Shown one piece after another: positions 1-11,483 of a stretch of 64,000 nucleotides of DNA (position 1 is the first letter of the stretch; every line of letters begins with the position of its first letter). A program made the position numbers and the translations under genes. The stretch spans positions 9,256,455 through 9,320,454 of the forward strand of contig CM054140.1 in assembly GCA_028751875.1 (NCBI GenBank), written 5' to 3'. The notes under the pieces were generated by a model. The model was not told where the DNA came from and searched no databases. It worked only from the letters and a program-made list of their open reading frames with translations. The stretch comes from Rapana venosa (Eukaryota > Mollusca > Gastropoda > Neogastropoda > Muricidae).

Positions 1-79
1 TGTGTGTGTGTGTGTGTGTGTGTATATAATATATATATTCTGCATGTAATCCCCAATTCTCTCTCTCTCTCACTGCACA

Positions 80-383
80 TATTCAGTATAAAATCACCAC
101 TGTGACCTTTAACTCTGCCATAGGTGGATCTCCACATAATATTACTGAGATGACTGAGCCAGACATACCTAAACAGCATTGTCAATCAAGTTCTGATTCC
201 CATCTCTTCCAAATACCTCAGACACACACCGAATCTTTTGGCCAGCATGACTTTTCATATTCAGCCCCTTCTGTCTGGAATGCTTTGCCTCAGGATCTCC
301 GTCACTCTTCTTCTCTTTCTTCAATCCAGTTTGAAAACTCATCCTTTTAAACCTTCTTAATAACGCTTCAATGTGTGTGTGTA

Positions 384-445
<62 letters not shown>

Positions 446-476
446 TGTGTGTCCATCACCCTGCCAGGGTGTGTGG

Positions 477-509
<33 letters not shown>

Positions 510-640
510 ATTTGGACTTGTTGGAACTGTTACTTGCTGTTGGTTGTATGACTGTGTAAAAATGAGTTGAGTGCAAGCGCTTTGATTTGTCTGTGCAAGA
601 TACAGCGCTATATAAATTCCATTTATTATTGTTATTATTG
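80..640 (+). mobile_element. Non-LTR retrotransposon 3' end (LINE family a), degenerate
   Basis: Bases 80-350 encode the end of a non-LTR reverse-transcriptase ORF: SSSDSHLFQIP, then FGQHDFSYSAPSVWNALP, typical of CR1/L2/Rex-like ORF2 C-termini. A 3' UTR follows with an internal (GT)n expansion (371-510). The tail reads GAGTGCAAGCGCTTTGATTT, then CAGCGCTATATAAATTCC and (TTA)n, the same as at 17,520-17,605 and 51,530-51,610. It is 5'-truncated and has no start of its own. Confidence 0.75.
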
Positions 641-654
641 TATGTGTGTGTGTG

Positions 655-688
<34 letters not shown>

Positions 689-740
689 TGTGGTGTGGTG
701 TGGTGTGGTGTGGTGTGGTGTGGTGTGGTGTGGTGTGTGT

Positions 741-799
<59 letters not shown>

Positions 800-816
800 T
801 GTATGTGTGTGTGGTG

Positions 817-851
<35 letters not shown>

Positions 852-872
852 GTGTGTGTGTGTGTGTGTGTG
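641..872 (+). repeat. (GT)n and (GTGTG)n compound microsatellite
   Basis: Directly follows the (TTA)n tail of the LINE 3' end. It is mostly GT with an internal block of GGTGT repeats (about 686-740). It generates spurious long Cys/Val or His/Thr reading frames on both strands, which are not genes. Confidence 0.95.
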
Positions 873-1044
873 TAAATAGGTATGCATTATTCATGTGGTC
901 TGAATACATGTTTCGTGTCTGTTATCATTTGCCGTTTTAGAAGCAATATTTATGTGCATTGTTTAAAATCACATTCTTTTTATTTCACTGTAATGTATGT
1001 GTAGTATTTTGTTATGTATATGAGTGTACTGCTTTTGACTTTTC

Positions 1045-1130
1045 TGCTACAGCGTAAAGTACTTTGTGCTACCCATATAAAGGGGGAGGAAAGCACTTTA
1101 AAAAAGTGTCTATCATTATTATTATCATCA
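1045..1130 (+). mobile_element. Retroelement 3' tail, second type
   Basis: Reads AAAGTACTTTGTGCTACCCA, TATAAAGGGGGAGGAAAGCA and ends in (ATT)n/(ATC)n. It resembles the widespread 3' tails of CR1/L2-like elements (AAGCGCTTTG ... AAGCGCTATATAAATG). Only the tail remains. Confidence 0.5.
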
Positions 1131-1177
1131 TAAAAAATTGTTAATATTTTTATTTCTTAGATTTCTTAGATTTATTA

Positions 1178-1531
<354 letters not shown>

Positions 1532-1647
1532 TCAACGATGCTCTCACTTCACTTCATTTCACATCACTGTGGTGAACCTTCCAGCAGACTTCAGGGGTCA
1601 AATGTATCACTGTTCCCTGACGTTGGAATAGTGTGACTACCTTTTTC

Positions 1648-1698
<51 letters not shown>

Positions 1699-2667
1699 CT
1701 ACCTTCAATGGTGAACCTAAGAGCTCTAGACGAAGAATTGAGGGGAGGGGGGAGGTGAAGAGAAGGAAGATAAATAAAGACTGGATGGTTTCATAATGGT
1801 GTTGTCTTTTTCATTCAAATAAAAGTAGCTTAGCTTCTATGTTTGAGCTCTACCACAACAGAACCATATTTAAATGCAGAAGACTGGCAACTGCAGACAA
1901 CTACTGAACTGTGCCAAAGGAACGATTACTATGGGACATCTTTTTTCTAATTAAAAATAAAAAGGAAAAAAAAAACCCAAGTACAATTTCCATGGTAGCA
2001 ACACTGCCACAGTCCACTGCTGATTTCCCTAGCAGGGTAAACCGTCATATATTTATAATAGTGGGGTTTTCTTTCCAAATACTTTTTTTTTTAAACCAAA
2101 AAGCTTTGTTGTTTCAGTAGCAATGTTCATGTTTTCTGTTGTAAAATCATAGTAAAATTGATTTGAGTTCTAAAGTTTGGATAACTAATATTTGGACAGG
2201 AACGCATAATAAAGCATCATCCTTTTGTTAGGTGGCAAAAACATGATACTGGACCCATCTGTCACTTCATGGAGACTTTCACTCATTGGAATCCCAAGTA
2301 AAATTGGCCTGTCTAGTCTGCTGCAGCACATGATTTCAGCCAGATTTAAAATAAAAAATTAACACACTTACATGCAAATGATAAAACCATACCAATTACA
2401 GATGAAATGAACATGTATTGCGGCTACTTTAAAAGATTTACAGTGTTTGTATGTACACTTCTAATTATTTTCTAAGATACAACAACACACAGAAAAAAAT
2501 ATCTATTCCTATTCATCTTACAAGGCACACAACAGCAATAACCTGACCCAGTGGGAAAACTGAGATGCTGCTGCTGCATTTATTGATGAATTCAGTATGT
2601 TAAAAAATTTACCTCTTAAAAATGCACATACATTCTCTCAATGCTACTTCACAAGAACACTTGCATT

Positions 2668-2673
2668 CACACA

Positions 2674-2752
<79 letters not shown>

Positions 2753-2781
2753 GACACAGACAGACACACACACACACACTT
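2668..2781 (+). repeat. (CA)n microsatellite abutting ARFGEF exon 10 donor
   Basis: About 110 bp of CA repeats with a few interruptions (CAGACA near 2,755). On the transcribed strand it is (GT)n beginning at the donor GTAAGTGTGTG of exon 10. Confidence 0.95.
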
Positions 2782-2783
2782 AC

Positions 2784-2925
2784 TTAGGGTCTGGCGGCCC
2801 ATCCCCAAGTGGCTTCATGGACAGTTTACAGAGACTGCGGAACACCAGGAAAGCGTCTTTCTGCAGAATGTGACTGAAGGCCCCCTGCATGGTCTCCCCT
2901 TCCATGGTGTCGCTCCCCATCAGGG
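2784..2925 (-). CDS. ARFGEF: ARFGEF exon 10 (start of HUS region, about residues 350-397)
   Basis: 142 nt. It encodes a short variable start, then [19 protein letters not shown] and [13 protein letters not shown], a strongly conserved BIG1/BIG2 block before HUS. The last codon is split AA|G or AA|A with exon 11. The donor TAA|GTAAGT runs directly into a roughly 110-nt GT-rich repeat in the intron. Confidence 0.95.
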
Positions 2926-3084
2926 CTGTTTATTGTCCAAATTAAAGATAATGATTATACAATAAAGCCGTAATAAAATCTGGCTGGGCTGTTGGTCATT
3001 TCCATAAATTGCATATATTTTACAATAACTTCGTTACAGCTTACAGTTATAACCTTAAAATGTATCATTCTTATCATTTTGGGG

Positions 3085-3180
3085 GGTCCTAAATTCACTA
3101 ATGGTGAGATTTCTGTGTATGGTAACATTTTCCCCCCTCCTTCATTAAGGTAACCACATTCTGACTTCAGGGATTTCATT
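3085..3180 (-). mobile_element. SINE 3'-module fragment (A2 type)
   Basis: Degenerate copy of the shared 3' module: TTCACTAATGGTGAGATTT, then CCTTCATTAAGGTAACCACATT and CTGACTTCAGGGAT, broken up here to stay readable. A CCCCCC run replaces the usual GCCCACC. Confidence 0.5.
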
Positions 3181-3960
3181 ATAAAGTAAGCTACCAATTA
3201 GGATGATGACTGGTTTTACTCTTTGTACCTTACTACAAATTAGATTGTGTTTTAAAAGATAAATCACCATGACTGTTAAAGAGCATAAACTACACAGAAA
3301 TTCTGATTGAAATCATAAGTATGCACCAAAATTATACATCATTTTTATTTCATAATAGTTACATGCCATTTTATCAATAACAGCACCAAATGAGTTATGC
3401 TTTCTTTGGGGAAAAAAAGCAACCAACCACCTATAAACAAACAAACCAAAAAAACAAACCCTAGAAATGGAATTCACAAATGAAAAAAAAAAAGTTGCCG
3501 TTTACTAAATGTTTATTTGAAATTCTTCTCTACATATTATATTCTCTTAATATCATCTGGTAAACAAAGGATATCAAAGAAAAAAGCTTTATATGGTAGT
3601 TGCATTATCGACAATCTCTATCAAAAAATAGTTTCACTGCTGAAAAAACACAACAACAAACAAGCAAATAAAACTCAGTATGATTCAAACCTTCAAGATT
3701 TTGGTTAAACTTTTACAGTTTTTTAAATCATATTCAAGACTACACACAGCTATGAATCCACATGTAAACAAGCATATGAATGCATTAAAGATATCAGCTT
3801 TCTGAGTTAGGGTAGTAGTAAGGTCACTGCAATCACTATCAGCCCTTTTCTACACAGTCAGTGATTGTGCACAATTCTGATAGATATGACGATTAAGTTA
3901 TAATATAGTCTTTTTACACACACATGATTGGTTCCTTTCACCCCTTCTGTGGTATGGAGG

Positions 3961-3963
<3 letters not shown>

Positions 3964-4042
<79 letters not shown>
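3964..4042 (+). repeat. (CA)n microsatellite
   Basis: Nearly pure CA repeat, about 39 units, ending in a short C run. It lies in the intron between ARFGEF exons 9 and 10. Confidence 0.95.
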
Positions 4043-4043
<1 letters not shown>

Positions 4044-4330
4044 CCCACACTAACACTCAAACAAATCCTCACCAAACTGTTAAATATCCTACTTAATTAA
4101 ACTAATGTATACAAAGCAACATTATAAAACACACACCTTAATTAAAGTAATGTGCACAGCAACATTATAAAACAACTCTTTACAAACCATAATAATAAAA
4201 ATTTTAAAAAAGCAACAGCAGAAAGAGAATGTTCAGAAAGTATACACAATAGTATTCTCAAGCAAAAGCAGAAGCAAAGACAAACACAAACAACCGAACA
4301 GAAAGGCCTCATACTGTTCAAATTATCAGA

Positions 4331-4690
4331 AGAAGGAAGGGGGACAAGACAGTTAAAACATTCACCTGTCTAACAAGTAAACTGTGAGGTTCTGGCTTCA
4401 ATTCCTAGCCTTGCCCTTTCTTCCCAGTTTGACAAGAAAATCAAACAGAATGTCAAAGTCCTTCACATGAGACTGTAAACAGAGGCCCCGTGTACAAATG
4501 CATGCAGAACATCCTGCGGACATGTCAAAAACATGTTACACCTTTTGGGAGAGTAGGTCTTTTTGTGCCGGTTGGAACAGATGACAAAATTTACAAAAAT
4601 GCATGCATACAAGTGTCAAGTTTAGAGACCATTCCTGAAGTCTGAATGCGGCAACCTACATGATGGAGAAAAAAGCCAGTGTGAATCTAT
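4331..4690 (+). mobile_element. tRNA-headed SINE, type A (head H1, 3' module A2)
   Basis: A tRNA-like head at 4,340-4,410 (GTTAAAACATTCACCTGTC, box-B-like GGCTTCAATTCC) is followed by the TTCTTCCCAGTTTGACAAG block. The shared central domain is next (CTTCACATGAGACTGTAAAC, AGAGGCCCCGTGT), then CCTTTTGGGAGAGTAGG and a degraded A2 module (GTCTGAATGCGGCAACCTAC). Plus orientation in an ARFGEF intron. Confidence 0.7.
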
Positions 4691-4714
4691 CTTAAGTTCC
4701 AGCTGAAGCAGGTG

Positions 4715-5655
4715 TTGGTGAATCAGTGGTTTAGTGGTAACACACCTGTCTACACAGCAACAAGTCACAGTTTGAACCCACTGTCTAAATCTGAACTTTC
4801 TTGCCCAACATGTATTTAGCTAACAAGACAGTAGTTGTACCTGGCAAAGTTCTGCAACATGTATTTAGCTAACAAGACAGTAGTTGTACCTGGCAAAGTT
4901 CTGCAACATGTATTTAGCTAACAAGACAGTAGTTGTACCTGGCAAAGTTCTGCAACATGTATTTAGCTAACAAGACAGTAGTTGTACCTGGCAAAGTTCT
5001 GCAACATGTATTTAGCTAACAAGACAGTAGTTGTACCTGGCAAAGTTCTGCAACATATATTTAGCTAACAAGACAGTAGTTGTACCTGGCAAAGTTCTGC
5101 AACATGTATTTAGCTAACAAGACAGTAGTTGTACCTGGCAAAGTTCTGCAACATGTATTTAGCTAACAAGACAGTAGTTGTGCCTGGCAAAGTTCTGCAA
5201 CATGTATTTAGCTAACAAGACAGTAGTTGTACCTGGCAAAGTTCTGCAACATGTATTTAGCTAACAAGACAGTAGTTGTACCTGGCAAAGTTCTGCAACA
5301 TGTATTTAGCTAACAAGACAGTAGTTGTACCTGGCAAAGTTCTGCAACATGTATTTAGCTAACAAGACAGTAGTTGTACCTGGCAAAGTTCTGCAACATG
5401 TATTTAGCTAACAAGACAGTAGTTGTACCTGGCAAAGTTCTGCAACATGTATTTAGCTAACAAGACAGTAGTTGTACCTGGCAAAGTTCTGCAGAGAAAA
5501 AGCCACTTTTGTGAGGAAAACAAACATACATACAGACAAGAAAAACTATTTTAAGAAATGGGTGGCACTCCTCTTTGGGCAACGTCCTCTCCCAAGGGAG
5601 GGCAGCCTGAATTTCATGCCAAGACTGAAAGTGGTATGCAATACAATATGCAACA
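4715..5655 (+). mobile_element. tRNA-headed SINE, type B, carrying an internal minisatellite
   Basis: The head at 4,715-4,790 (AGTGGTTTAGTGGTAACACA ... GTTTGAACCCAC) is tRNA-like. The body is interrupted by the 49-bp array (4,806-5,491) and then resumes as the type B 3' half: AGAAAAAGCCACTTTTGTGA, GGGTGGCACTCCTCTTTGGG, CAACGTCCTCTCCC, GCCTGAATTTCATGC. Compare the intact copy at 20,150-20,541. A separate type B tail follows at about 5,880-5,945. Confidence 0.7.
4806..5491 (+). repeat. 49-bp minisatellite, exactly 14 copies
   Basis: The unit is CAACATGTATTTAGCTAACA + AGACAGTAGTTGTACCTGGC + AAAGTTCTG. All copies are 49 bp (686 bp in total) with only a few substitutions (ATATAT in one, GTGCCT in another). 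The unit aligns with an internal segment of the type B SINE (GCATGCA..TTAGCGCACGT ... GAGTTGTCCCTGGCAAAATT), so the array appears to have amplified from within that element. Confidence 0.95.
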
Positions 5656-5879
5656 ATGACTATTGACTGACATGAGTTATAGATTCCAGTAGCAAGTGTA
5701 CAACTTCAGACAGACAGACAGACAAAGGATAATCACAAAAAAGGGATATCAAAACAATAACATAAAAGTTGTAAAGTAACACCAACAATAAGAATGCTCA
5801 TAGAACAAAGTTTCACATCTTGGTGAAAAAAAGAAAAAAAAAAAGGCCTGAGCCGATCTTTGTGTACAAAATGTTACAT

Positions 5880-5945
5880 GTTCAGGGAGAGCAGCCTGAA
5901 TGTCATGCCGTGACTGCAAGTGGTATGCACTACAATATGCACAAC
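5880..5945 (+). mobile_element. Type B SINE 3' fragment
   Basis: TTCAGGGAGAGCAGCCTGAA, TGTCATGCCGTGACTGCAAG and TGGTATGCACTACAATATGC repeat the type B 3' end found at 5,590-5,655. Confidence 0.6.
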
Positions 5946-5949
5946 ATTC

Positions 5950-6945
5950 ACTGATCACAACAATATCTACAGGAATAGAACATTCTTTAATAACAAATAA
6001 ACAGAAGGTCCAGTTCTAAACTACAGAAATTACCCCCCCACTCCAATCCCCTTTCTCAACATCAAAAAGGTAAACGTACATGTGACACAATATCAATGAC
6101 AACATCAATGAAAGATACAGTCATCTTTAAAGATACACATTAATCCATGATGTTTTTTTCAAAGACAGACAGCAATGTATTCTGTGCAAAAAGGGACTGA
6201 CAAGGGAAAAGAGTGCATGTACACACGTGAGGAAAATTGGTGCTTAGAGTTAAGTCTCATCACTCAATGGAAAACACACTTTTCTTCAACTTACTCCTTT
6301 TAACTCTAGCCTATGAGCCATTAGCAAGTTTGCAAAATATCTTGACAGATCTTGAATCTGTCTGACCTTTTGAAATTTATACTGAGTGGGATGTCTCTAA
6401 ACAGTTCCACAGATAATTCTGCCAACAAGGTATCAAAAAAGATTATCAAATAACTTTTTAAGGCATCTGTTTTTGTTCTTTTATTAAGAAAGAGGTAGCA
6501 TACGCATTTTACTTCCAATTTTTCCAGTTATGAGTAATAGGGATAATGATTACAAAAGTATCTCCTCCCATCTTAACCCTTATTCAAAGTGTGCACGACA
6601 TTTACAAAGGTGTACCTCAACTAGATCTACCTGGGACAGAGTAAAAGAAAAAAAAAAAAAAGATTTAATGCAACCCTAAGACTTCCCCATGAAGTAGATT
6701 TTTACGAACTTATCAGTCTGGGCATGTGTGAACATGTATACACGTATGCTGACAATGTATTCAAAAGAAACATTCTGCAGTTTACATTTAGCCATGACAC
6801 ATTTCTTTACAAGATCTTCAGCTTTCATAAACTTCTTTCAGCTTCATACCCTTTAATCACACACACTTTCTATAAAATCTATGCCATGGATCTGCAATAC
6901 TAACACCAAAACACAGAAACATCTCTCTGTGACACCACTAGTTTT
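5950..6945. other. Intronic stretch, nothing recognised
   Basis: AT-rich intron of ARFGEF (between exons 9 and 10). I see no exon, SINE head or tandem array beyond short A runs. Confidence 0.5.
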
Positions 6946-6949
6946 GTAA

Positions 6950-7250
6950 AGAAGAAGATGACACAGGTCTGAAGAATGTACACAACTCTATAGACATCAA
7001 ACACAGCTTAGGAAGAGCAGAAGACAACACACGTCTGAAGAATATACACAAATTTACAGACTTCAAACACCAGCTTAGGTAGAGCAGAAGACAACACACG
7101 TCTGAAGAATACACACAAATCTACATATTTAGTTTTGGTAGAGCAGAAGACAACATACGTCTGAAAAAAATATACACAAATCTACAGACTTCAAACACAG
7201 CTTAGGTAGAGCAGAAGACAACACACATCTCAAAGAATATACACAAATAC
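6950..7250 (+). repeat. About 70-bp minisatellite, about 4 copies
   Basis: Imperfect units share TAGAGCAGAAGACAACACAC, GTCTGAAGAATATACACAAA, TCTACAGACTTCAAACACAG and CTTAGG. Copies differ by indels. It lies in the intron 150 bp downstream (in transcription) of ARFGEF exon 9. Confidence 0.85.
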
Positions 7251-7403
7251 ACTCTCCAAAAGGTAGCCTGACACAACAACTGTAGCCCTCGGATACACAC
7301 TACCCCTGTATATATACATATATATACACACAAGCTGCACAGAGACTTACAACACTGGAGGCATGCCCACAGACAAACAACACCTGAAGGAGGAAGCATT
7401 TAC

Positions 7404-7589
7404 CTTTGCCATCCTCGGCAGGAGTGACAGGGGTGGTAGAAGGGGTGGGGGTGGAGGAGGGAGGGATGGGAAGGGAGGAGGGTGGATCGGAAGGGGTGGT
7501 GGCGGGGGAGGGGGAGGGTTTCTCATCACCTTCAGCCGCTGCCGACTCTTCAGGGACCGGGTTAGCAGTGGTGGTGGATGCTGCTTGTG
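7404..7589 (-). CDS. ARFGEF: ARFGEF exon 9 (Pro/Ser/Thr-rich linker, about residues 288-350)
   Basis: 186 nt entering with 2 nt and leaving in phase 1. It encodes AQAASTTTANPVPEESA, then AEGDEKPSPSPATTPSD and a run of Pro/Ser/Thr ending TPAEDGK. The acceptor is CACAG|CA; another AG 6 nt in would keep frame. The donor is AAAG|GTAAAT. The composition suggests a disordered, possibly phosphorylated linker. No close counterpart is expected in vertebrates. Confidence 0.78.
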
Positions 7590-7750
7590 CTGTGTGATAG
7601 TGGAGCAAGATGACATGAGCACACGTTTGACACAATACATGAAACACATGTATGTAGACCTACTGGACGGGAAACAAAGAAAACAAGGGCCAGTGTTGGT
7701 CGACACAGGATGGGGGGTCTACACAAACTGAAGCCGGACAGCCAGCCACA

Positions 7751-7753
<3 letters not shown>

Positions 7754-7832
<79 letters not shown>
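7754..7832 (+). repeat. (GA)n microsatellite
   Basis: Nearly pure GA/AG repeat in the intron upstream (in transcription) of exon 9. Arg/Glu reading frames here are artefacts. Confidence 0.95.
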
Positions 7833-7833
<1 letters not shown>

Positions 7834-8169
7834 TTTGGCTCATGGAAGAGGAGAAGGAGGAGTACAGCCTGAGACAGAACAAGTTCCCCCCACCCCAACC
7901 CCCCCAAAAAAGAAACAAAAAAGCCAGTACACAAAATAAAAATGGCATGCTGCTGACTAGTCTATGTACACACGACCCAACCTTCCATTCAACTCAAAGG
8001 GCAGGGCAGGAGAGGGACAATCAAACGGCAGAAATGACAGTTAACTCCCCAATGGAAGAAATAAAACTGCAAAGCATAATGCATTCAATGCTCAAAAGGT
8101 CAAACAAAAATCTAAAAAAAAAAGGTACGTCAAGAACAAAACAAAAAAACAAAAAAAAAAGCTGATAAA

Positions 8170-9715
8170 ATTCATAAACATTCTGGCTACAAAACTGAAA
8201 AAAGGGAGGGTAAATTTTCAAGAATTCATTCTACGTAAACAAAGGATGGAATTATTAGAATTTCAGCACTCTTGTGTTATTGGAATGGACAAAAATTATG
8301 TGCATACAAGTGTATTATGCAATTTGTTATTCCACATCTGAAACAGTTATTTATACACAACTGTTCTTTCTTCTTTTAGGTGCTGTTAAACTGACTGCAA
8401 CATTACAGGTTATGAAAAGGACTGTTCGGATTCCAGTTATGATTTAAATAGTCACACAAAAATGTGCAGTTGCATTTCCACACTCACAAACAAAACACGC
8501 ATGGTGAAAAAAAAAAAACCCAACCCACAACAACCCCCAAACAAAAACTTATGAAGGAACAACACATTTACATTTTCTCACTGATATAATTTATTTACGT
8601 GAAATCATTTATTCTTTTATATCTACAGGACAATAACACTTGACCCAGTTGTCTCTTGCTCTCAATTTTTTATCCCCCCCCCAAAAAAAAACCCCAACCC
8701 AACGCCAACACCCCAACAAAACCCCCTTCAATTGTACATGCTAAATAATCTATAAACTTTCACTGAAAAGTGTTCTAGGGCTTCTAGCCTTTAACTGGAC
8801 ATAAACTAACAGTGTGATACAACATCTTCATCCAGATTGAAGGCTCTGTTTGTGCAAAAGCAAAATCTGGCCACAGGCATAGGCAAATTACTGCCTGCAT
8901 CTCCAGTACATTTGAAGGACTCCACCTGATCTTTTTGTCATTGGTTTGAGAAGGGGGAAGGGGGGACTTCTGCCAGCAGTCATTAGCCCTTAGCCTGCCA
9001 GTGACTTTTCCTTCCTGAACAGATGGGTGATAGAAGATGTCATAGTCTGAAATACTCTCTATTGTAACAAAAGGCAAAAGTAGTTTTTCTGAAAGAAAAT
9101 AACCCCCACCCCCACTCAATGCACGCAACAATGTTTTTATATTTGTTCTGAGGAAAACTTTTTATGACCCACACAAGGTTCCTTGAAGGGTTGTGTATTT
9201 CTTCACATTTTTAAATGCTGAACTGAAGTAAACTACGTCATCTGTACCTGTGATTTATTTACACTGTTAACACTTGGCACTAACAAGACAATTACTCATT
9301 TTCATGAAAATATGAATAAACAGGAAAATGGTCTTATTCCACAGAGATCATACTTATCTAAAAAAAGCAAAGTTGAAGTGCTCTCAAAACTCCTCTACAA
9401 CAACCTTTAGGTTAGTCTTATCAGACAACAAATTTTCATTATCATATTTCACAAAACAGTCCTATCACCCAACTACCTGAACCACAGTCAGCTAATACAA
9501 ACTTGGAACAGCAGAATTCAAGAAACTGAAAGAGCAAAACTTCAAAACTGAATCAGACCAAGCAAGGCATCTCCATTCCTATCCCCACCACTTTGCCAAG
9601 TCAAGTGCAAAGCAAAGAAGTGAGAAATAACTGTCCAACAGAAGGGAGAGAAAGAATGCTGGGGCAGAGCCTAGTTCTGACAACAAAGGCCCACGTTCTG
9701 CGAAACAAGCTCTGA
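8170..9715. other. Intronic stretch, nothing recognised
   Basis: Unique-looking AT-rich intron between ARFGEF exons 8 and 9 with scattered A and C runs (for example 8,673-8,690). No coding or repeat family was identified. Confidence 0.5.
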
Positions 9716-9716
9716 C

Positions 9717-9820
9717 CTTCAATGACCTGGTCCACAAGGTCATCAAGGATGCCTTTGACGATGGAGTGGGTGAGGGCTCTGACTCCTCGTCCTCCTCTGT
9801 GTCCTTAGCGGTGGATGAAT
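9717..9820 (-). CDS. ARFGEF: ARFGEF exon 8 (linker with conserved helix; frame conflict)
   Basis: The 3' half encodes LTHSIVKGILDDLVDQVIE, resembling the DIVQNIVEEMVNIVV helix of vertebrate BIG1, and ends in phase 1, as exons 9-11 require. With the first and best acceptor (CTCTCAG, exon edge 9,820) the opening reads DSSTAKDTEEDEESE, a convincing acidic linker, but this frame is off by one from the helix and later meets a stop in exon 10. An inner AAG acceptor (exon edge 9,803; 87 nt) keeps the helix frame but gives an Arg/Gly-rich opening. Either the inner acceptor is used or one base is missing near 9,770-9,780. The donor is AAG|GTCAGA at 9,716. Confidence 0.72.
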
Positions 9821-10503
9821 CTGAGAGAAAAGAGGACAGAGGAGCATTACATGCATGACAGTGAAGGAAGAAGATTGTGCTTGTGTGTGCATGTGTGAGT
9901 GAAGTAGTTATCAATTTTACGTCCTTCCTTACACCTGTGTGGTCACGCATGTGTGTGCATGCATGCATGCAGCACAACTGTGGATTGCGTGCATATAAAA
10001 GAGTGGGGTTCCTTTACGTACACACACACACACACTTACACACATAGAAAGTGCTGCTACTATTCACTCCTATAGAATGTGTGAATATTTACTACAATAT
10101 TTAATCACATGATGAAGTGAAGAGGACAACAGAAAAGCATGGAAAACTGATGAATTTGATATCTTCTTCTTTTCTTCCTCGTCAAACGCTCAGACAACAA
10201 CTATTGTTGTCTGTTATATGAGCAAAAATGCATCACACTGCCGTTAAGCATCTGACAAGTCAGGCCCAGCATATCCCACTTTAGCATAAGAGAGAATTAT
10301 CATCTTTTAAGTCTTTCTGGGGAAAAAGGCAGCATATTGGACAAAAAAGGCAGAACATAGACATGAAGGAGGTGACAGGAAGAAAAGGAACAAGGCAGAA
10401 ACAAACAGTGATAGAAAAGAGGAAATTTCTAGCAAAGAATTTCTAGAAGGTGGAGATGCTATTTATACTGACAGGCCCCCGGCATCCCCACAGGGGAGAA
10501 TTT

Positions 10504-10935
10504 GATATGACAACAGGAACACATAAAATACTGATGAATTTAACAGGACAACAGCAACACACAAAATACTGATGAATTTAACAGGACAACAGGAACACAT
10601 AAAATACTGATGAATTTAACAGGACAACAGGAACACATACAATACTAATGAATTTAACAGGACAACAGGAACACATAAAATACTGATGAATTTAACAGGA
10701 CAACAGGAACACATACAATACTAATGAATTTAACAGGACAACAGGAACACATAAAATACCAATGAATTTAACAGGACAACAGGAACACATACAATACTAA
10801 TGAATATAACAGGACAACAGGAACACATACAATACTAATGCATTTAACAGGACAACAGGAACATACAACATACTAATGAATTTAACAGGACAACAGGAAC
10901 ACATAACATACTGATGAATTTAACAGGACAACAGG
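10504..10935 (+). repeat. 38-bp minisatellite, about 11 copies
   Basis: The unit is AACAGGACAACAGGAACACA + TAAAATACTGATGAATTT, repeated every 38 bp with alternating variants (ATAAAATACTGATG and ATACAATACTAATG). It ends about 65 bp from the donor side of ARFGEF exon 7. Confidence 0.93.
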
Positions 10936-11001
10936 TAGGCATAAAATACAAAATGCTGACAAGTTGCTTAACAAGACATCAGGCCGACATACAAGACCAA
11001 C

Positions 11002-11116
11002 CTTTCCCGTTAGCATCAGAGGCGGGTGAACTGCCGTCCCCTGTCCCCTCCCCTGCCTTCCCCTCTTCATGCCCCTCGTCTCGACCGTCCCCTTCCCCGC
11101 TGCCGTCTTTAGAATT
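11002..11116 (-). CDS. ARFGEF: ARFGEF exon 7 (acidic Gly/Glu/Asp linker, residues 222-259)
   Basis: 115 nt with acceptor CTTCAG|AAT and donor AAG|GTTGGT. It encodes NSKDGSGEGDGRDE, then an EEGKAGEGTGDGSS run ending ASDANGK, leaving phase 1. An alternative acceptor 10 nt further in gives a basic peptide and breaks the frame downstream, so the acidic frame is preferred. BIG proteins carry a poorly conserved acidic linker here. Confidence 0.7.
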
Positions 11117-11440
11117 CTGAAGACAAAGCACACAGGTTCAACAGCTGTGCCACCTCAAGACACCCACACCACTCCTGCGCCCACTAGGTTCTCTCTCTCT
11201 CTCTCTTTCTCACATGCTATAAGCTTTCAGCTTGTTGTTGCTCACAATGTATATGATCTTTGTACCATAACCATGTTATTTTTTATGGAAAAAAGCTCTC
11301 TGTGTCACAGATTCTGATGTTAATTGTAGCATATTTTTGCGGGCGGGGTCTGTGCATGCGTGCGTGTGTGTGTGTGTGTGGGTGGTGGTGGTGTGTGTGT
11401 GTGTGCAGGTGCGCACAAGTGCATGTATGTGTTGTTGTTG

Positions 11441-11483
11441 TCTTCGATTTTACGTCTGTTCACTCTCAGTGATATTAGACGAG
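11441..11483 (+). repeat. Quasi-palindromic dispersed element (copy 1)
   Basis: ACGTCTGTTCACTCTCAGTG then ATATTAGACGAG. Arms CGTCT/AGACG and TCACT/AGTGA form a broken palindrome. A (GT)n tract ends 35 bp upstream. Confidence 0.75.

Noticed and set aside
169..909. 246-codon minus-strand frame of His/Thr repeats, and similar Cys/Val frames on plus
   Set aside because: Entirely translated (CA)n/(GT)n microsatellite; the same artefact recurs at 20,998-21,375, 55,018-55,449, 60,233-60,622 and 62,915-63,657.
4806..5491. Regular 49-bp repeats as a possible CRISPR array
   Set aside because: Units are directly abutting with no unique spacers, in a eukaryotic intron; this is a minisatellite.
7347..7731. 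Long frames on both strands over ARFGEF exon 9 (Pro-rich and Gly-rich)
   Set aside because: Only the frame encoding AQAASTTTANPVP connects in phase with exons 8 and 10; the others are shadows.
7710..8165. 151-codon plus-strand frame with an Arg/Glu run
   Set aside because: Built around a (GA)n tract, no domain, no codon signal, inside an ARFGEF intron.
11009..11133. Alternative basic reading of ARFGEF exon 7 (GMKRGRQGRGQGT)
   Set aside because: It uses an acceptor 10 nt inside and leads to a stop in the next exon; the acidic frame is in phase.
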